This document shows, one piece after another, positions 43,501 to 43,592 of a stretch of DNA of 43,592 bases; positions within the stretch are counted from its first letter, which is position 1; every line of letters begins with the position of its first letter. Origin of the DNA: Methylococcaceae bacterium (GTDB lineage: Bacteria > Pseudomonadota > Gammaproteobacteria > Methylococcales > Methylomonadaceae); assembly GCA_006844705.1 (NCBI GenBank), contig SPJS01000247.1, positions 1 to 43,592 on the forward strand, written 5' to 3'. The notes beneath the pieces were generated by a model. It saw nothing but the letters and a program-made list of their open reading frames with translations. It was not told the origin of the DNA and did no database searches. The position numbers were made by a program, and so were the translations under genes.

Positions 43501-43592
43501 GGCGATTTGGATAATTTAACGGGCAGATGAGATAAGGTTATAAAAAAATCATTGTTTGTCCAGCGATGAGTACTGTCCTTATCGATTAATTC
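43501..43592. other. Upstream region of the SWIM-like gene, cut by the window edge
   Basis: The last 92 bases are AT-rich and hold no gene. They would contain the promoter of the disrupted reverse gene, but no clear box or ribosome site was seen. Confidence 0.4.

Noticed and set aside
1..43592. CRISPR arrays, tRNA or rRNA genes, prophage or toxin-antitoxin modules
   Set aside because: No regularly spaced repeats, cloverleaf patterns or phage or toxin families were seen on either strand.

Overview
The window looks like a chromosomal segment of a gammaproteobacterium, most likely a methanotroph of the order Methylococcales. This is inferred from a moderate-to-low GC content, the family mix (CopC, copper oxidases, a Nudix-ThiE fusion, a PEP-CTERM protein ending in a VPxPAAAWLFGGAL-type sorting signal, pilU, a FeoA-FeoB fusion) and abundant short dispersed repeats. 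No tRNA, rRNA, CRISPR array, prophage or plasmid origin was seen.

Layout. 1-2.5 kb: a transposase remnant, then a multicopper oxidase with an extra C-terminal beta-barrel-like domain. 2.7-11.4 kb: housekeeping and small genes, namely metH (reverse), a DUF2970 protein, a membrane protein, a 43-residue acidic-tailed membrane peptide, an HTTM-DCC fusion, a 39-residue lipoprotein and pilU (reverse). 11.8-16.4 kb: a tightly coupled forward run of a PP-loop ATPase, tusA, a cation diffusion facilitator, argJ and a Nudix-thiamine phosphate synthase fusion. 16.5-21.3 kb: a forward envelope cluster (BNR-repeat lipoprotein with a CTCC motif, CopC, two unrecognised membrane-anchored proteins, an OmpR-type response regulator without a kinase). 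21.3-23.9 kb: a polysaccharide deacetylase and a HerA/DUF853 ATPase. 23.9-28.2 kb: an oxyanion (probably tungstate) uptake locus with a TupA binding protein and an OprP-like porin facing a ModE-like regulator and a TupC-like ATPase, but no permease. 28.2-31.7 kb: a reverse MCE/Mla-type lipid transport operon (permease, degenerate ATPase, MCE protein, TPR lipoprotein).

31.7-39.3 kb is a metal-handling island broken up by repeats: a CueO-like oxidase, a NifX/NafY-like protein between two nearly identical 156-bp MITEs, a FeoA-FeoB fusion starting with TTG, and a P1B-type ATPase without a heavy-metal-associated domain. 39.3-43.6 kb is a decayed, mosaic region. Remnants of two reverse genes (a large protein of unknown type and a SWIM-like zinc finger protein) are split by a PEP-CTERM gene, a transposase fragment, a long dispersed repeat and a 160-bp MITE.

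The most notable signals are these. (1) The PEP-CTERM gene is preceded by a near-consensus sigma-54 promoter whose predicted start falls at the first base of a GEMM/c-di-GMP-I-like aptamer. (2) The MCE operon ATPase has lost all of its nucleotide-handling motifs. (3) Three families of short mobile repeats show recognisable boundaries, and in one case removing the element on paper restores the host reading frame. (4) The CopC/BNR/membrane-protein cluster ends in an orphan response regulator. (5) The multicopper oxidase carries a fused barrel-like domain.
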